From an uncultured Odoribacter sp. (GTDB taxonomy: Bacteria > Bacteroidota > Bacteroidia > Bacteroidales > Marinifilaceae): a DNA stretch of 64,000 bases. This document shows positions 1-9,020 of this stretch, one piece after another; positions within the stretch are counted from its first letter, which is position 1; each line of letters opens with the position of its first letter. The notes under the pieces are model-generated. The model made no database searches, was not told where the DNA came from, and saw only the letters and a list, made by a program, of their open reading frames with translations. The translations under genes and the position numbers were made by a program. The stretch is from contig CALUKF010000003.1 of the NCBI GenBank assembly GCA_944321145.1, positions 1 to 64,000 of the forward strand. Reading direction: 5' to 3'.

Positions 1-645
1 AACGGAAAGCTCATTTTCGGCAAATTAGGAGGCAAGAACGTGATGGCCATGCAGGGACGTTTTCATTATTACGAAGGGTATTCCATGCAGGAAGTCACTT
101 TCCCCGTACGGGTACTGCACGAAGCCGGCGTACGGCAACTCTTTGTCTCCAATGCCGCAGGGGGTGTGAATACTTCCTACCGGACAGGAGACCTGATGGT
201 TATCACCGACCACATCAACCTTTTCCCGGAACATCCGTTGCGGGGGCATAACTATCCGGAATTGGGGGAACGTTTCCCAGCCATGACCGATGCCTACAGC
301 CCGCGCCTCCGCCGCCTGGCGGACGAATGTGCCGAACGGCTTGGGTTAAAGTTACAGCACGGGGTGTATGCCGGATTGCAAGGACCGTCTTTTGAGACTC
401 CGGCAGAATACCGTTGGCTGCGTGTCATTGGAGCGGATGCCGTGGGCATGTCCACCGTGCCGGAAATCATCGTTGCCCGCCACGCAGGCATGGAGTGCTT
501 CGGCATATCGGTCATCACCAACAGCACCGCTACGCCCGAAACCATCCATACCGACCACGCAGAAGTACAGGCTGCAGGAAACGCTGCCCAACCGGCAATG
601 ACTGCCTTGCTGAAAGAAATGGTACAAGCGTTACCGGAGGGATAA
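1..645 (+). CDS. Purine nucleoside phosphorylase, 5'-truncated by window edge
   Basis: Phosphorolysis of purine nucleosides to free base and ribose-1-phosphate in the cytoplasmic salvage pathway. The reading frame is open from the first base, so the true start lies upstream. Visible family motifs are MQGRFHYYEGYS near the left edge, the SNAAGG motif, the GPSFETPAE motif and the VGMSTVPE block, which in trimeric PNPs form the phosphate, sugar and base sites. About 215 residues are present of a usual ~270, so roughly the first quarter is missing. The next gene has its own promoter, so this is the end of a transcription unit. Family assignment is secure; preference for guanosine/inosine is only inferred from the family. 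Confidence 0.93.
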   Translation, partial: NGKLIFGKLGGKNVMAMQGRFHYYEGYSMQEVTFPVRVLHEAGVRQLFVSNAAGGVNTSYRTGDLMVITDHINLFPEHPLRGHNYPELGERFPAMTDAYSPRLRRLADECAERLGLKLQHGVYAGLQGPSFETPAEYRWLRVIGADAVGMSTVPEIIVARHAGMECFGISVITNSTATPETIHTDHAEVQAAGNAAQPAMTALLKEMVQALPEG

Positions 646-697
646 GGCTGACATCTTGTCTCAACTAAAGAAAGAGAGAAAAAAGTTGGGGATTTTC

Positions 698-728
698 TTT
701 GCGGTTTATTATAAATGAATTACCTTTG
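698..728 (+). promoter_or_regulatory. Bacteroidota-type promoter of rpmE2
   Basis: TTTG at 698-701, exactly 19 bases, then TACCTTTG at 721-728. This matches the TTTG-N19-TAnnTTTG consensus of the primary Bacteroidota sigma factor. It lies 41 bases before the L31 start codon. Confidence 0.75.
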
Positions 729-769
729 CCGTCCGATAAAGCAAGGAATAATTATAAAATTTACATACG

Positions 770-1033
770 ATGAAAAAGGGCATACATCCTGAAAATTACA
801 GATTAGTGGCATTCAAAGATATGTCTAACGGCGTTACCACTATTACGAAATCCACGGCTGCAACCAAAGAGACAATTGAAATCGACGGGGTTGAATATCC
901 GTTAGTAAAATTGGAAATCTCCAACACCTCACACCCTTTCTATACAGGCAAGGTGAAATTGGTAGATACAGCCGGACGTGTGGACAAGTTCATGAACCGC
1001 TACAAAGACCATTTCGAAAAGAGGAAGAAATAA
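770..1033 (+). CDS. rpmE2: 50S ribosomal protein L31, type B
   Basis: An 87-residue component of the large ribosomal subunit. It begins [11 protein letters not shown], the usual start of type B L31, and contains the [10 protein letters not shown] motif near residue 60 and a basic C-terminus. It lacks the zinc-binding Cys residues of type A L31, so it is the zinc-independent (C-) form. Length is normal for type B. It is monocistronic: a consensus promoter lies upstream and a terminator directly downstream. Confidence 0.97.
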   Translation: MKKGIHPENYRLVAFKDMSNGVTTITKSTAATKETIEIDGVEYPLVKLEISNTSHPFYTGKVKLVDTAGRVDKFMNRYKDHFEKRKK

Positions 1034-1055
1034 GCGTTCCCATGAACCAGCATAC

Positions 1056-1085
1056 AACGCCGCTCCCCAATGAGCGGCGTTTTTG
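1056..1085 (+). terminator. Rho-independent terminator of rpmE2
   Basis: Nine-base arms (AACGCCGCT / AGCGGCGTT) flank an 8-base loop and are followed by a run of T. It sits 23 bases after the L31 stop codon. Confidence 0.85.
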
Positions 1086-1224
1086 CTTTCGGAGCCAGGA
1101 AACGAATTCATGGCACAGGATTTGCGTTATATAGGGCAAGCCTTCAAATCATCCTATGATACTGACATTTTGTCAGAAGAGGAATAGTATAACAATTGAT
1201 AATTAAAAAAGAAAGGAATACAAT

Positions 1225-3639
1225 ATGAGCAAAATAAATCTGAGAGCAGACGTGATAGAAACGCTGGGCGAGGACGTTGCAGAATTCATTCCTGTCTCGG
1301 CAGACGAGAAAGACCTGCTGAACGACAATGTGAATGTGCCAGACACGGTGCCTATCCTGCCATTGAGGAACACCGTCCTGTTTCCGGGGGTGATTATCCC
1401 CATCAACATCGGCAGGTTCAAATCGCTCCACCTCATCCAAGATGCCTATAAACAAGGTGACTACATCGGGTGTATTGCCCAAAAGAAGACGAGTACGGAA
1501 GAACCGCGCTTCAAAGACTTGTACCAAGTGGGAACGGTTGCTTCCATTATCAAAGTGTTGGAAATGCCTGACGGGACGACTACTGCCATCCTGCAAGGCA
1601 AGAAACGTTTCCTATTGGAGGATATCCTTTACGACAACCCCTACCATATAGGAAAGATTCAGCTGAAAACGGAAGAGCCTGCACCGGAAAACGACGAGGA
1701 GTACAATGCCATCGCAGAATCGCTGAAAGACATGGCTGACAAGATTGTGAGGTACTCCAATAATATCCCCAACGATGCAAGCCTCGCACTCCGTAACATC
1801 GAAAGTTCGCTATTCTTGATTAACTTTATCTCATCGAACACCGATGTGGATTACCAGAGCAAGCAAGAATTGTTGGAAATCGATAACCTGAAAGACAGGG
1901 CTATCAAGTTGCTGAAAATCCTGAGCCAGCAAGTCAACTTGTTGGAATTGAAGAATGATATCCAGAAAAAAGTAAAAACAACCATTGACAAGCAGCAACG
2001 GGAATATTTCCTGAACCAGCAAATGAAAACCATCCAAGATGAACTGGGAGGCAATCCTGCCGACGAGGAATTCAAGGAACTGGAAGACCGCGCTGCCCAA
2101 AAAGAATGGGACGACAGCGTCCGCGAACTGTTTGAGAAGGAATTGGACAAACTGAAACGCTTGAACCAACAATCACCGGACTACTCCGTCCAATCCAACT
2201 ACTTGCATGAAATGCTGGACTTGCCGTGGAACCATTGTTCCGAAGATAATTTAGACCTTCAGCATGCCAAAGAGATGCTGGACGCCGACCACTTCGGGCT
2301 GGAGAAAGTCAAAGACCGGATTCTGGAATACCTGGCTGTCCTGAAACTGAAGGCTGACATGAAATCACCGATACTTTGCCTCTACGGTCCTCCGGGCGTA
2401 GGCAAAACTTCGCTGGGCAAGTCGGTGGCAAAAGCTATCAACCGCGAGTTTGTACGCATGTCGCTCGGCGGACTGCACGACGAAGCTGAAATCCGGGGAC
2501 ACCGGAAGACTTATATTGGTGCCATGCCCGGACGTATCCTGCAAAACATCAAGAAAGCCGGCACCTCCAACCCCGTCTTTATCCTCGATGAAATAGACAA
2601 AGTGGGAACAGACTTCCGTGGCGACCCGCAATCTGCACTTCTCGAAGTACTTGACCCGGAACAAAACAATGCGTTCCACGACAACTTCTTGGATGTGGAC
2701 TACGACTTGTCGAAAGTCATGTTCATTGCCACTGCCAACGACCTGAGCACCATCGAAGCCCCCTTGCGTGACCGGATGGAAATCATCGAAGTCAGCGGCT
2801 ATCTGGCAGAAGAGAAACAAGAGATTGCCAAACGCCACCTTATCCCGAAACAATTGGAAAACCACGGGCTGACGGCAGAGCACATCACCATCCCGGACGA
2901 GATCATCAACCTGATTATCGAGAAGTACACCCGCGAATCAGGCGTCCGTGCCTTGGACATGACTTTGGCAAAAATCATGCGCCACGTTGCCCGCGAGGTT
3001 GCCATGAATCCCGATTTCTCCGTTACACTCAATGAGAAAACCGTGAAAGAATACCTCGGCAGCCCCATTTTCTCGCGCGAAGAATACCAAGGCAACGAAC
3101 TGCCGGGCGTAGTGACAGGTCTGGCATGGACAGCCGTAGGAGGTGAAATTCTTTTCATCGAATCCTCTTACAGCAAAGGCAAAGGCAACCTGACTCTGAC
3201 AGGAAACCTGGGAGACGTCATGAAAGAATCTGCCACTTTGGCATTGGAATACATCAAATCGCATGCGAAAGCCATCGGCATTGACGAGGAAATGCTGGAA
3301 ACTCACAACGTCCACATCCACGTACCTGCAGGCGCAGTGCCCAAAGACGGTCCTTCAGCAGGCATCACGATGGTCACTTCGCTGGTATCTACCCTTACCG
3401 GGCGGAAAGTGAAAAAAGCCATCGCCATGACAGGAGAAATCACCCTGCGGGGCAAAGTGCTGCCCGTCGGCGGCATCCGCGAGAAAATACTCGCAGCCAA
3501 ACGTGCAGGCATCAAAGAAATCATCCTGTGCAGCGAAAACAAAAAAGATGTGGAGGAAGTAAAAAAAGAATACCTGAAAGGATTAAAATTCCACTATGTC
3601 GACGAAATCAGCGAAGTGCTGAAAGCTGCCTTGCTGTAA
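1225..3639 (+). CDS. lon: ATP-dependent protease Lon
   Basis: A cytoplasmic AAA+ serine protease (804 residues, normal length) that degrades misfolded and regulatory proteins. The N-terminal Lon substrate-binding domain starts at PILPLRNTVLFPG (about residues 42-240), followed by a coiled-coil region, then the AAA+ module with Walker A GPPGVGKT near residue 388 and Walker B FILDEIDK, and a C-terminal protease domain. The catalytic dyad is Ser711 in KDGPSAG and Lys754 in GGIREK, 43 residues apart as in E. coli Lon. The ATG start is preceded by an A/G-rich stretch (aaagaaagga). No clear -33/-7 promoter was seen in the 190-base gap. A strong terminator follows. Confidence 0.98.
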   Translation: MSKINLRADVIETLGEDVAEFIPVSADEKDLLNDNVNVPDTVPILPLRNTVLFPGVIIPINIGRFKSLHLIQDAYKQGDYIGCIAQKKTSTEEPRFKDLYQVGTVASIIKVLEMPDGTTTAILQGKKRFLLEDILYDNPYHIGKIQLKTEEPAPENDEEYNAIAESLKDMADKIVRYSNNIPNDASLALRNIESSLFLINFISSNTDVDYQSKQELLEIDNLKDRAIKLLKILSQQVNLLELKNDIQKKVKTTIDKQQREYFLNQQMKTIQDELGGNPADEEFKELEDRAAQKEWDDSVRELFEKELDKLKRLNQQSPDYSVQSNYLHEMLDLPWNHCSEDNLDLQHAKEMLDADHFGLEKVKDRILEYLAVLKLKADMKSPILCLYGPPGVGKTSLGKSVAKAINREFVRMSLGGLHDEAEIRGHRKTYIGAMPGRILQNIKKAGTSNPVFILDEIDKVGTDFRGDPQSALLEVLDPEQNNAFHDNFLDVDYDLSKVMFIATANDLSTIEAPLRDRMEIIEVSGYLAEEKQEIAKRHLIPKQLENHGLTAEHITIPDEIINLIIEKYTRESGVRALDMTLAKIMRHVAREVAMNPDFSVTLNEKTVKEYLGSPIFSREEYQGNELPGVVTGLAWTAVGGEILFIESSYSKGKGNLTLTGNLGDVMKESATLALEYIKSHAKAIGIDEEMLETHNVHIHVPAGAVPKDGPSAGITMVTSLVSTLTGRKVKKAIAMTGEITLRGKVLPVGGIREKILAAKRAGIKEIILCSENKKDVEEVKKEYLKGLKFHYVDEISEVLKAALL

Positions 3640-3673
3640 GCCCAGAAACGGATAGCACTATCAGACAGCATAC

Positions 3674-3720
3674 AAAAGCCGGAAAGAAAAAGTAAAATCA
3701 TTTTTCTTTCCGGCTTTTTC
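3674..3720 (+). terminator. Strong terminator after lon
   Basis: A perfect 18-base stem (arms 3674-3691 and 3701-3718) around a 9-base loop. The arms end in A and T runs, so the structure could terminate on either strand; genes here require the plus direction. Confidence 0.85.
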
Positions 3721-3722
3721 AT

Positions 3723-3753
3723 TTTGATTTTTGATAAATTTTTCGTAATATTG
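3723..3753 (+). promoter_or_regulatory. Probable promoter of the small membrane protein gene
   Basis: TTTG at 3723-3726, 19 bases, then TAATATTG at 3746-3753, one mismatch from TAnnTTTG. It starts directly behind the lon terminator and 32 bases before the next ATG. Confidence 0.55.
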
Positions 3754-3784
3754 CAGCAATCTTATTAACCCAAAATGCAGTAAT

Positions 3785-4033
3785 ATGGAAAAACAAGAAC
3801 AATTCTCCCGCAACACATCTGTAGTCTCCGTCGGAGACTGGATTATCACGATGATTCTCATGCTCATCCCGGTAGTCAATTTCATCATGCTTCTCGTCTG
3901 GGCACTCAGCAGCAGCACGCCCGCCAGCAAATCCAACTGGGCAAGGGCATCGCTTATCTTCATGCTCATCGGCATCCTGCTGACCATCCTGTTTTGGGGG
4001 TCAATTGCCAGCTTGATGCTTGTCAGCATGTAG
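3785..4033 (+). CDS. Small two-helix membrane protein, function unknown
   Basis: An 82-residue protein with a short polar N-terminus and two hydrophobic helices, about residues 19-40 and 56-79, joined by a polar Ser/Lys-rich loop. No catalytic motif is visible. Such small inner-membrane proteins recur in Bacteroidota and some are annotated only as hypothetical. Its own promoter, and lack of a same-strand partner, argue for independent expression. I do not recognise a functional family. Confidence 0.7.
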   Translation: MEKQEQFSRNTSVVSVGDWIITMILMLIPVVNFIMLLVWALSSSTPASKSNWARASLIFMLIGILLTILFWGSIASLMLVSM

Positions 4034-4095
4034 GAATCCCGAAATGAATCTCAAGGCATTTCACCTTAGGTTGCTCTTATTTTTCTCTTGACCTT

Positions 4096-4174
4096 CTGGC
4101 TCCTTTGGTGCACCTTACTGGCTCCTTGGTGGCTCGTATGTACTAGCAAGGTACTCCAAAGGAGCCAGTAAGGT
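4096..4174. repeat. Inverted repeat with two competing left arms in a convergent intergenic region
   Basis: ACCTTACTGGCTCC at 4112-4125 is perfectly repeated in inverse at 4161-4174. A second left arm, CTGGCTCCTTTGG at 4096-4108, pairs perfectly with 4156-4168. Only one of the two left arms can pair at a time. It lies between convergent genes (ends 4033 and 4243) and may act as a bidirectional terminator, though no long T run follows. Confidence 0.6.
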
Positions 4175-4242
4175 TCAAGAAAGTCGGAAGATATTCAAGA
4201 GAAACCCACCGGTTTTCCCGCAAAAAGAGGAGGCATACCAAG

Positions 4243-5355
4243 TCAGATATTCTCATTCAAGCTTTGGGTGAGTTTTTTGACCAACTTATACTTGTTGAAA
4301 AACTCTTTGAGGATGACACGCAACACCGTATAGGAAGGAATGGCGAGAATCATGCCCGGGATGCCTGCCATGCTGCCTGCCATGAGGAGGACAATAAAGA
4401 TTTCCAAGGGGTGGGCATGGACGCTGTTTCCGTATATCAGGGGCTGGAAGAATGCATCGTCAATCAAGCGGGTAACGAGCATCGCTGCCGTCATGCCGAC
4501 CAAGAGAGGCAAGGTCTGGGAGTAGAAGTCCATGTCAAGGTTGAGGACAATGCCCACCGTCAAGCCAAAGAGGATGCCAATGAGAGGACCAATGTAAGGA
4601 ATGACATTGAGCACGCCCGTCACAAGGGCAATAACCACGGCGTTGTTGATGTCCAAGCCGACGATGGAAAGCCCCAACGTATTCAATGCCATCACGCCCA
4701 AAATTTCCAAGAAAAGCCCGACGAAGTAGCGCACCAGCAATTTCTGGATGGAATCGAGGGCATTGCGCGCCTGCTCCTCATAGCGAGAGGGAACGACTGC
4801 CAAGACCATGCCCGTAAAGAGGTGGCTGTCCTTGAGGAAAAAGAAAGTGATAAAAGTTATCGAAAAGAGGGCTATAAAAGTGTCGGTCAAAGTGCCAAGC
4901 ACGGAACCGAACCAAGTGCGCAGGCGGGCAACATTCAGCCAATCGGTCAATTCATCCGTAAGGTAAACGTTCATGTCCTGCGATTCCTCCATCAAACCGT
5001 AGTATTTCAGGAAACGCCCGGCGTCTTCGATGGGACCCTGCAATTGGGTGACGATTTTCGAGACGCTGACATTCTCCAAAGACTGGAATTCATGCACCGC
5101 CAAAGGGATAATGGTGCTGAAAAACAAGATGAATACCGCCCACAGGAAAATGACTGTGATGGCAGCTTTGAGGGCATTGGGGAAGCGCCATCCCCGAATG
5201 GAAATCCTGCCCAGCAAATCGATAATGGGCTTGCCGATGAAAGAAATCACCGCAGACACGAGGATGTAGACAATCACGGAAAAAAAGTACCATGAAAAGA
5301 AAATTGCTACTGCCAAAGCAATAAATCCGAGAATATATTTCGTAATTGTGTTCAT
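4243..5355 (-). CDS. AI-2E family transporter (PF01594 permease)
   Basis: A 370-residue polytopic inner-membrane protein with about seven to eight hydrophobic segments: two at the N-terminus (residues 5-50), one at ~65-88, then a soluble stretch to ~150 and a cluster of helices from 150 to 350. The order of helices, and motifs such as GVLNVIPYIGPLIG and the late IPGMILAIP, are those of the AI-2E/PerM family. Substrates are poorly defined: AI-2 export in one E. coli member, Na+/H+ exchange in others. Family placement is firm and the substrate unknown. It is transcribed away from the cytochrome bd operon. Confidence 0.9.
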   Translation of the reverse strand: MNTITKYILGFIALAVAIFFSWYFFSVIVYILVSAVISFIGKPIIDLLGRISIRGWRFPNALKAAITVIFLWAVFILFFSTIIPLAVHEFQSLENVSVSKIVTQLQGPIEDAGRFLKYYGLMEESQDMNVYLTDELTDWLNVARLRTWFGSVLGTLTDTFIALFSITFITFFFLKDSHLFTGMVLAVVPSRYEEQARNALDSIQKLLVRYFVGLFLEILGVMALNTLGLSIVGLDINNAVVIALVTGVLNVIPYIGPLIGILFGLTVGIVLNLDMDFYSQTLPLLVGMTAAMLVTRLIDDAFFQPLIYGNSVHAHPLEIFIVLLMAGSMAGIPGMILAIPSYTVLRVILKEFFNKYKLVKKLTQSLNENI

Positions 5356-5439
5356 TTTTATTTATCTTTACCTGCCCAAAAGTAATTAATTTAGTTCGAT
5401 TTTTCGAACATTCGCGTCTTTAATTTAAATAGAGAAGGT

Positions 5440-5655
5440 ATGTTTAAACGCATTTGGTCTATTTATTACGACGGGCTCAGCCATTTGCCGCGCTGGGCAA
5501 AGATAGTAGCAGTTGTGGTGGCAGCCAAGCTGTTCATCATGTTTGTGGTGTTCAAATTGCTACTGATGCCCAATTATTTGAATAAAACGTACGCGACGGA
5601 TGAAGAGAAAAGCAATCATGTTTTACAAGAATTAATCACTAAACCTAAGTTATGA
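5440..5655 (+). CDS. DUF4492 small membrane protein preceding cydA
   Basis: A 71-residue protein with one hydrophobic helix at about residues 20-43 and a charged C-terminal tail. The LPRWAKIV and LPNYLNKTY-like segments match the DUF4492 family, which in Bacteroidota sits immediately before cydA. Its stop codon overlaps the cydA start in an ATGA arrangement, so the two are translationally coupled. A role as an accessory subunit or assembly factor of the bd oxidase is inferred from position only; it is not a CydX homologue by sequence. Confidence 0.85.
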   Translation: MFKRIWSIYYDGLSHLPRWAKIVAVVVAAKLFIMFVVFKLLLMPNYLNKTYATDEEKSNHVLQELITKPKL

Positions 5656-7202
5656 TGACAGAATTGACAATGACTTCGATTGTGGAATGGTCACGGTGGC
5701 AGTTTGCCATGACCGCAATTTACCACTACATGTTTGTACCGCTCACCTTGGGGCTGTCGTTTATGCTGGCGATTATGGAAACCCTGTGGGTGCGTACCGG
5801 GAAGACGGAATGGCTGCATGCAGAGAAATTCTGGATGAAGCTTTTTGCTATTAATTTCGCCATCGGAATTGCCACGGGGCTGATTCTGGAGTTCCAATTC
5901 GGTTCGAATTGGTCAAATTATTCGTGGTTCGTCGGCGATATTTTCGGGGCTCCGCTGGCGATAGAAGGCATTTTTGCCTTTTTCATGGAAGCGACGTTCT
6001 TCGCCGTGATGTTCTTCGGCTGGAACAAAGTGAGCCGGCGTTTCCACCTTGCCTCCACGTGGCTGGTGTTTATCGGCTCAAACATCTCCGCCCTGTGGAT
6101 TTTAGTCGCCAACGCTTGGATGCAAAATCCGGTAGGCATGGAATTCAACCCGCTGACCGCACGCAACGAGATGGCGGATTTCTGGGCAGTATTAGGCTCC
6201 CCGACAGCCATGAGCAAATTTTTCCATACAGTGACTTCCGCCTACACACTCTCCGCCTGTTTCGTCATCGGAGTGAGTGCATGGTTTATTTTGAAGAAAC
6301 GGAATATGGAATTTGCCCGTAAAAGTATCCTGCTGGCTTCCGTATTCGGATTCTTCAGTATCTTGGTGACAATGTTCACAGGCGACACCAGCGCACAGGA
6401 CGTCACCCGGCACCAACCCATGAAACTGGCAGCCATGGAAGGCTTGAACCGGGGCGGCGAAGGGGCAGACTTCACCATCATCGGCATCCCCTGCAAAGAC
6501 GAGACATTGCCGTCGGAACGGATGCGCACAGTGGAATACGGCATCGCCGTGCCCAAAATGCTCTCGTTCTTGGGTTACCACGACTTCAATGCCTATATTC
6601 CCGGCGTGGAGGACATCCTGAACGGCTACACATCGCATGAAGGCGAGACTTATCCATCCGTAGAACAGCGCATGGCAAACGGTCGGAAAGCCATTGCTGC
6701 CCTGGGCACTTACAAAACGGCAGTCGAGGCAGGGAATGACACATTGGCAGCCCAATCACTGGGCACCCTGCGGGAACATTTCAGCGATTTCGGCTACGGA
6801 TACCTGGAATCACCGGACGAAATCATTCCAAACATTCCGCTGGTGTTCTATAGTTTCCGCATCATGGTAGGCTTGGGCATGCTGTTTGTCCTGCTGTTCG
6901 CCCTCTCGTGGTGGTTCGCGAGGAAAAGGGCGTTCGGCAAATTCCGCTTCATGCCTTACTTTGCCCTCATTTGCATCCCCTGCGCCTACATCGCCTCGCA
7001 ATGCGGCTGGATAGTAGCGGAGGTAGGCAGGCAACCTTGGGTGGTACAAGACCTGATGCCCACGCATGTAGCCATCACGGACATTGCTTCAGGGTGGGTC
7101 ATGACGACCTTCTGGATGTTTGCCGTGCTGTTCACCCTATTGCTGGTAGCCGAAATCGGCATCATGCTTTCGCAAATCAAAAAGGGACCCAAAGAAGCAT
7201 AG
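5652..7202 (+). CDS. cydA: Cytochrome bd quinol oxidase subunit I
   Basis: The haem-bearing subunit (516 residues) of the high-affinity, oxygen-scavenging terminal oxidase in the inner membrane. It starts within the DUF4492 stop codon (5652; a second ATG follows at 5655). The N-terminal WSRWQFAMTAIYHYMFVPLT stretch contains the haem b595-ligand His. The Q-loop region around residues 255-380 begins with HQPMKLAAMEG, and the GRQPW signature of CydA lies near residue 455. The periplasmic Q loop is of moderate length. In strict or nanaerobic Bacteroidota this oxidase supports oxygen detoxification and nanaerobic respiration. Confidence 0.98.
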   Translation: MMTELTMTSIVEWSRWQFAMTAIYHYMFVPLTLGLSFMLAIMETLWVRTGKTEWLHAEKFWMKLFAINFAIGIATGLILEFQFGSNWSNYSWFVGDIFGAPLAIEGIFAFFMEATFFAVMFFGWNKVSRRFHLASTWLVFIGSNISALWILVANAWMQNPVGMEFNPLTARNEMADFWAVLGSPTAMSKFFHTVTSAYTLSACFVIGVSAWFILKKRNMEFARKSILLASVFGFFSILVTMFTGDTSAQDVTRHQPMKLAAMEGLNRGGEGADFTIIGIPCKDETLPSERMRTVEYGIAVPKMLSFLGYHDFNAYIPGVEDILNGYTSHEGETYPSVEQRMANGRKAIAALGTYKTAVEAGNDTLAAQSLGTLREHFSDFGYGYLESPDEIIPNIPLVFYSFRIMVGLGMLFVLLFALSWWFARKRAFGKFRFMPYFALICIPCAYIASQCGWIVAEVGRQPWVVQDLMPTHVAITDIASGWVMTTFWMFAVLFTLLLVAEIGIMLSQIKKGPKEA

Positions 7203-7237
7203 ACACATAACGTTTCATACATTAAAAACAGAAAGAG

Positions 7238-8356
7238 ATGGATTTAGAAATATTACAACACTATTGGTGGATTTTGCTCTGCATATTGGGCGGTTTGTTG
7301 GTGTTCCTGCTGTTTGTCCAAGGAGGACAGAGCCTGCTGTACACCATCGGGAAAAACAAAGAGGAACGCGATTTGCTTGTCAATACCTTGGGACACAAAT
7401 GGGAATTCACGTTTACAACCCTAGTCGTATTCGGAGGAGCTTTTTTTGCCAGCTTCCCATTGTTCTACTCCACCAGTTTCGGAGGAGCCTACGTGGTGTG
7501 GATGCTCATTTTGTTCTGCTTCGTGATACAAGCCGTCTCCTACGAATACCGGAGCAAACGGCGGAATTTCTTAGGCACACGCACTTACGAGACCTTCCTG
7601 ATGATTAACGGTTTCGCAGCGCCGTTTCTGCTGGGGGCAGCCGTGGCAACCTTCTTCACCGGCTCGCCGTTCCGGATTGGCGAAATGAATCAAGTGGAAT
7701 GGATGACCCCATGGCGGGGCTTGGACGCCTTGGGCGTATGGACGAACTACCTGCTGGGCTTTGCAGTGCTGTTTTTGGCACGCACACAAGCCGCGCTCTA
7801 CTTCATCCTGACAATCGACAACGAAGCTGTCCGTACCCGAAGCCGCAAACAAGTGCTCTGGAACGCAATACCCTTTGTCGTATTCTTCCTGTGGTTTCTG
7901 GCAGCCATTTTCACGGGCGAAGGCTATGCCATGGACGACAACGGCAGCATTGTGCTGGAAAAATACAAATACTTCCGTAACCTGGTGGAAATGCCCCTCA
8001 ACGCTATTCTTTTCCTCTTGGGCGTGGCAGGCGTGCTCTACGGAATACTCCGCACGGTGCTCTCCCCCCGCTGGCGGAAAGGCATTTGGTTTACCGGCGC
8101 AGGCTCCTTGCTGGCAGTATTCGGGCTGTTAATCATTGCCGGCTTCAACGGGACGGCGTTCTACCCCTCCTCCACGGACATACAGTCCTCACTGACCATC
8201 TACAACGCTTCGTCCTCCCTCTACACGCTGAAAGCCATGAGCTGGGTATCTCTGGCGATTCCCTTCGTGGCAGCCTACATCTGGTATGCTTGGCGTGCAC
8301 TGACCCGAAAGCCGATGGACGCGAAAGAACTGGAAGAAGCAGAAAACAAATATTAA
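7238..8356 (+). CDS. cydB: Cytochrome bd quinol oxidase subunit II
   Basis: The 372-residue membrane partner of CydA, with about eight to nine helices and the typical N-terminal block ending in FVQGGQSLLY. It starts 35 bases after the cydA stop, behind an AGAAAGAG-type purine-rich site. The ECF sigma gene starts 19 bases after its stop with no terminator visible, so read-through into the next unit is likely. Confidence 0.97.
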   Translation: MDLEILQHYWWILLCILGGLLVFLLFVQGGQSLLYTIGKNKEERDLLVNTLGHKWEFTFTTLVVFGGAFFASFPLFYSTSFGGAYVVWMLILFCFVIQAVSYEYRSKRRNFLGTRTYETFLMINGFAAPFLLGAAVATFFTGSPFRIGEMNQVEWMTPWRGLDALGVWTNYLLGFAVLFLARTQAALYFILTIDNEAVRTRSRKQVLWNAIPFVVFFLWFLAAIFTGEGYAMDDNGSIVLEKYKYFRNLVEMPLNAILFLLGVAGVLYGILRTVLSPRWRKGIWFTGAGSLLAVFGLLIIAGFNGTAFYPSSTDIQSSLTIYNASSSLYTLKAMSWVSLAIPFVAAYIWYAWRALTRKPMDAKELEEAENKY

Positions 8357-8375
8357 CCCTCAAAACAGGAATACC

Positions 8376-8945
8376 ATGGCAGAGACTCCCGAGGAAGCGG
8401 ATTTGATTGCACGCCTGAACAAAGGCGAGGAACGGGCTTTTGAAACGATATTTCATAAGTACTACGCTTCCTTGTGTTTCTTTGCCAACAAATTCCTGCG
8501 CGACAAGGAAGCCGCCAAAGACATTGTGCAGGATGTCTTCGTGTTGCTCTACGAAAAGAAATACCAATTCCCCAACCTCAACGCCCTGAAAGCATTCTTA
8601 TATCAGTGCGTGCACGACAAAGCCCTCAACTACATCGAGAAGCGACGCATCCGCTCTGAGATTGAGAGCCAACTGGACATTCCTCTCTACGAAGAAAACG
8701 CCTATTTCCTGCGCCAAACGGAAACCGAAATGTACGAAGAGATTTTCCGTGCCATCGACGAATTGCCGACAGAGTGCCGCCGTATTTTCAAAATGAGCTA
8801 CATCGAGCGCCTCAGCATCCAAGAAATCTCCCAACGCCTGAACATTGCCGACACAACCATCAAAACCCAACGGGCAAGAGCCAAGAAATTTCTGCAGGAG
8901 CGGCTGAAAGACCTATTCTCATTAGCAATCCTTCTATTCTTTTAA
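8376..8945 (+). CDS. ECF RNA polymerase sigma-70 factor
   Basis: A 189-residue extracytoplasmic-function sigma factor. Region 2 (residues ~28-95) contains the NKFLRDKEAAKDIVQDVF helix that binds the -10 element and core polymerase; region 4 (residues ~125-180) contains the helix-turn-helix MSYIERLSIQEISQRL followed by TTIKTQRARA. This is the Bacteroidota ECF type that pairs with a FecR-like anti-sigma and a SusC receptor, which lie directly downstream. In such units substrate import through SusC signals via FecR to release the sigma factor. It lies only 19 bases behind cydB. Confidence 0.95.
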   Translation: MAETPEEADLIARLNKGEERAFETIFHKYYASLCFFANKFLRDKEAAKDIVQDVFVLLYEKKYQFPNLNALKAFLYQCVHDKALNYIEKRRIRSEIESQLDIPLYEENAYFLRQTETEMYEEIFRAIDELPTECRRIFKMSYIERLSIQEISQRLNIADTTIKTQRARAKKFLQERLKDLFSLAILLFF

Positions 8946-9020
8946 CAATAAATTCTTCGCTTGCTTGTCATCCTTTTGTCCGGTCTGTCGGTTTTAATCG
9001 CAAACAATAAAGCAACGAAT

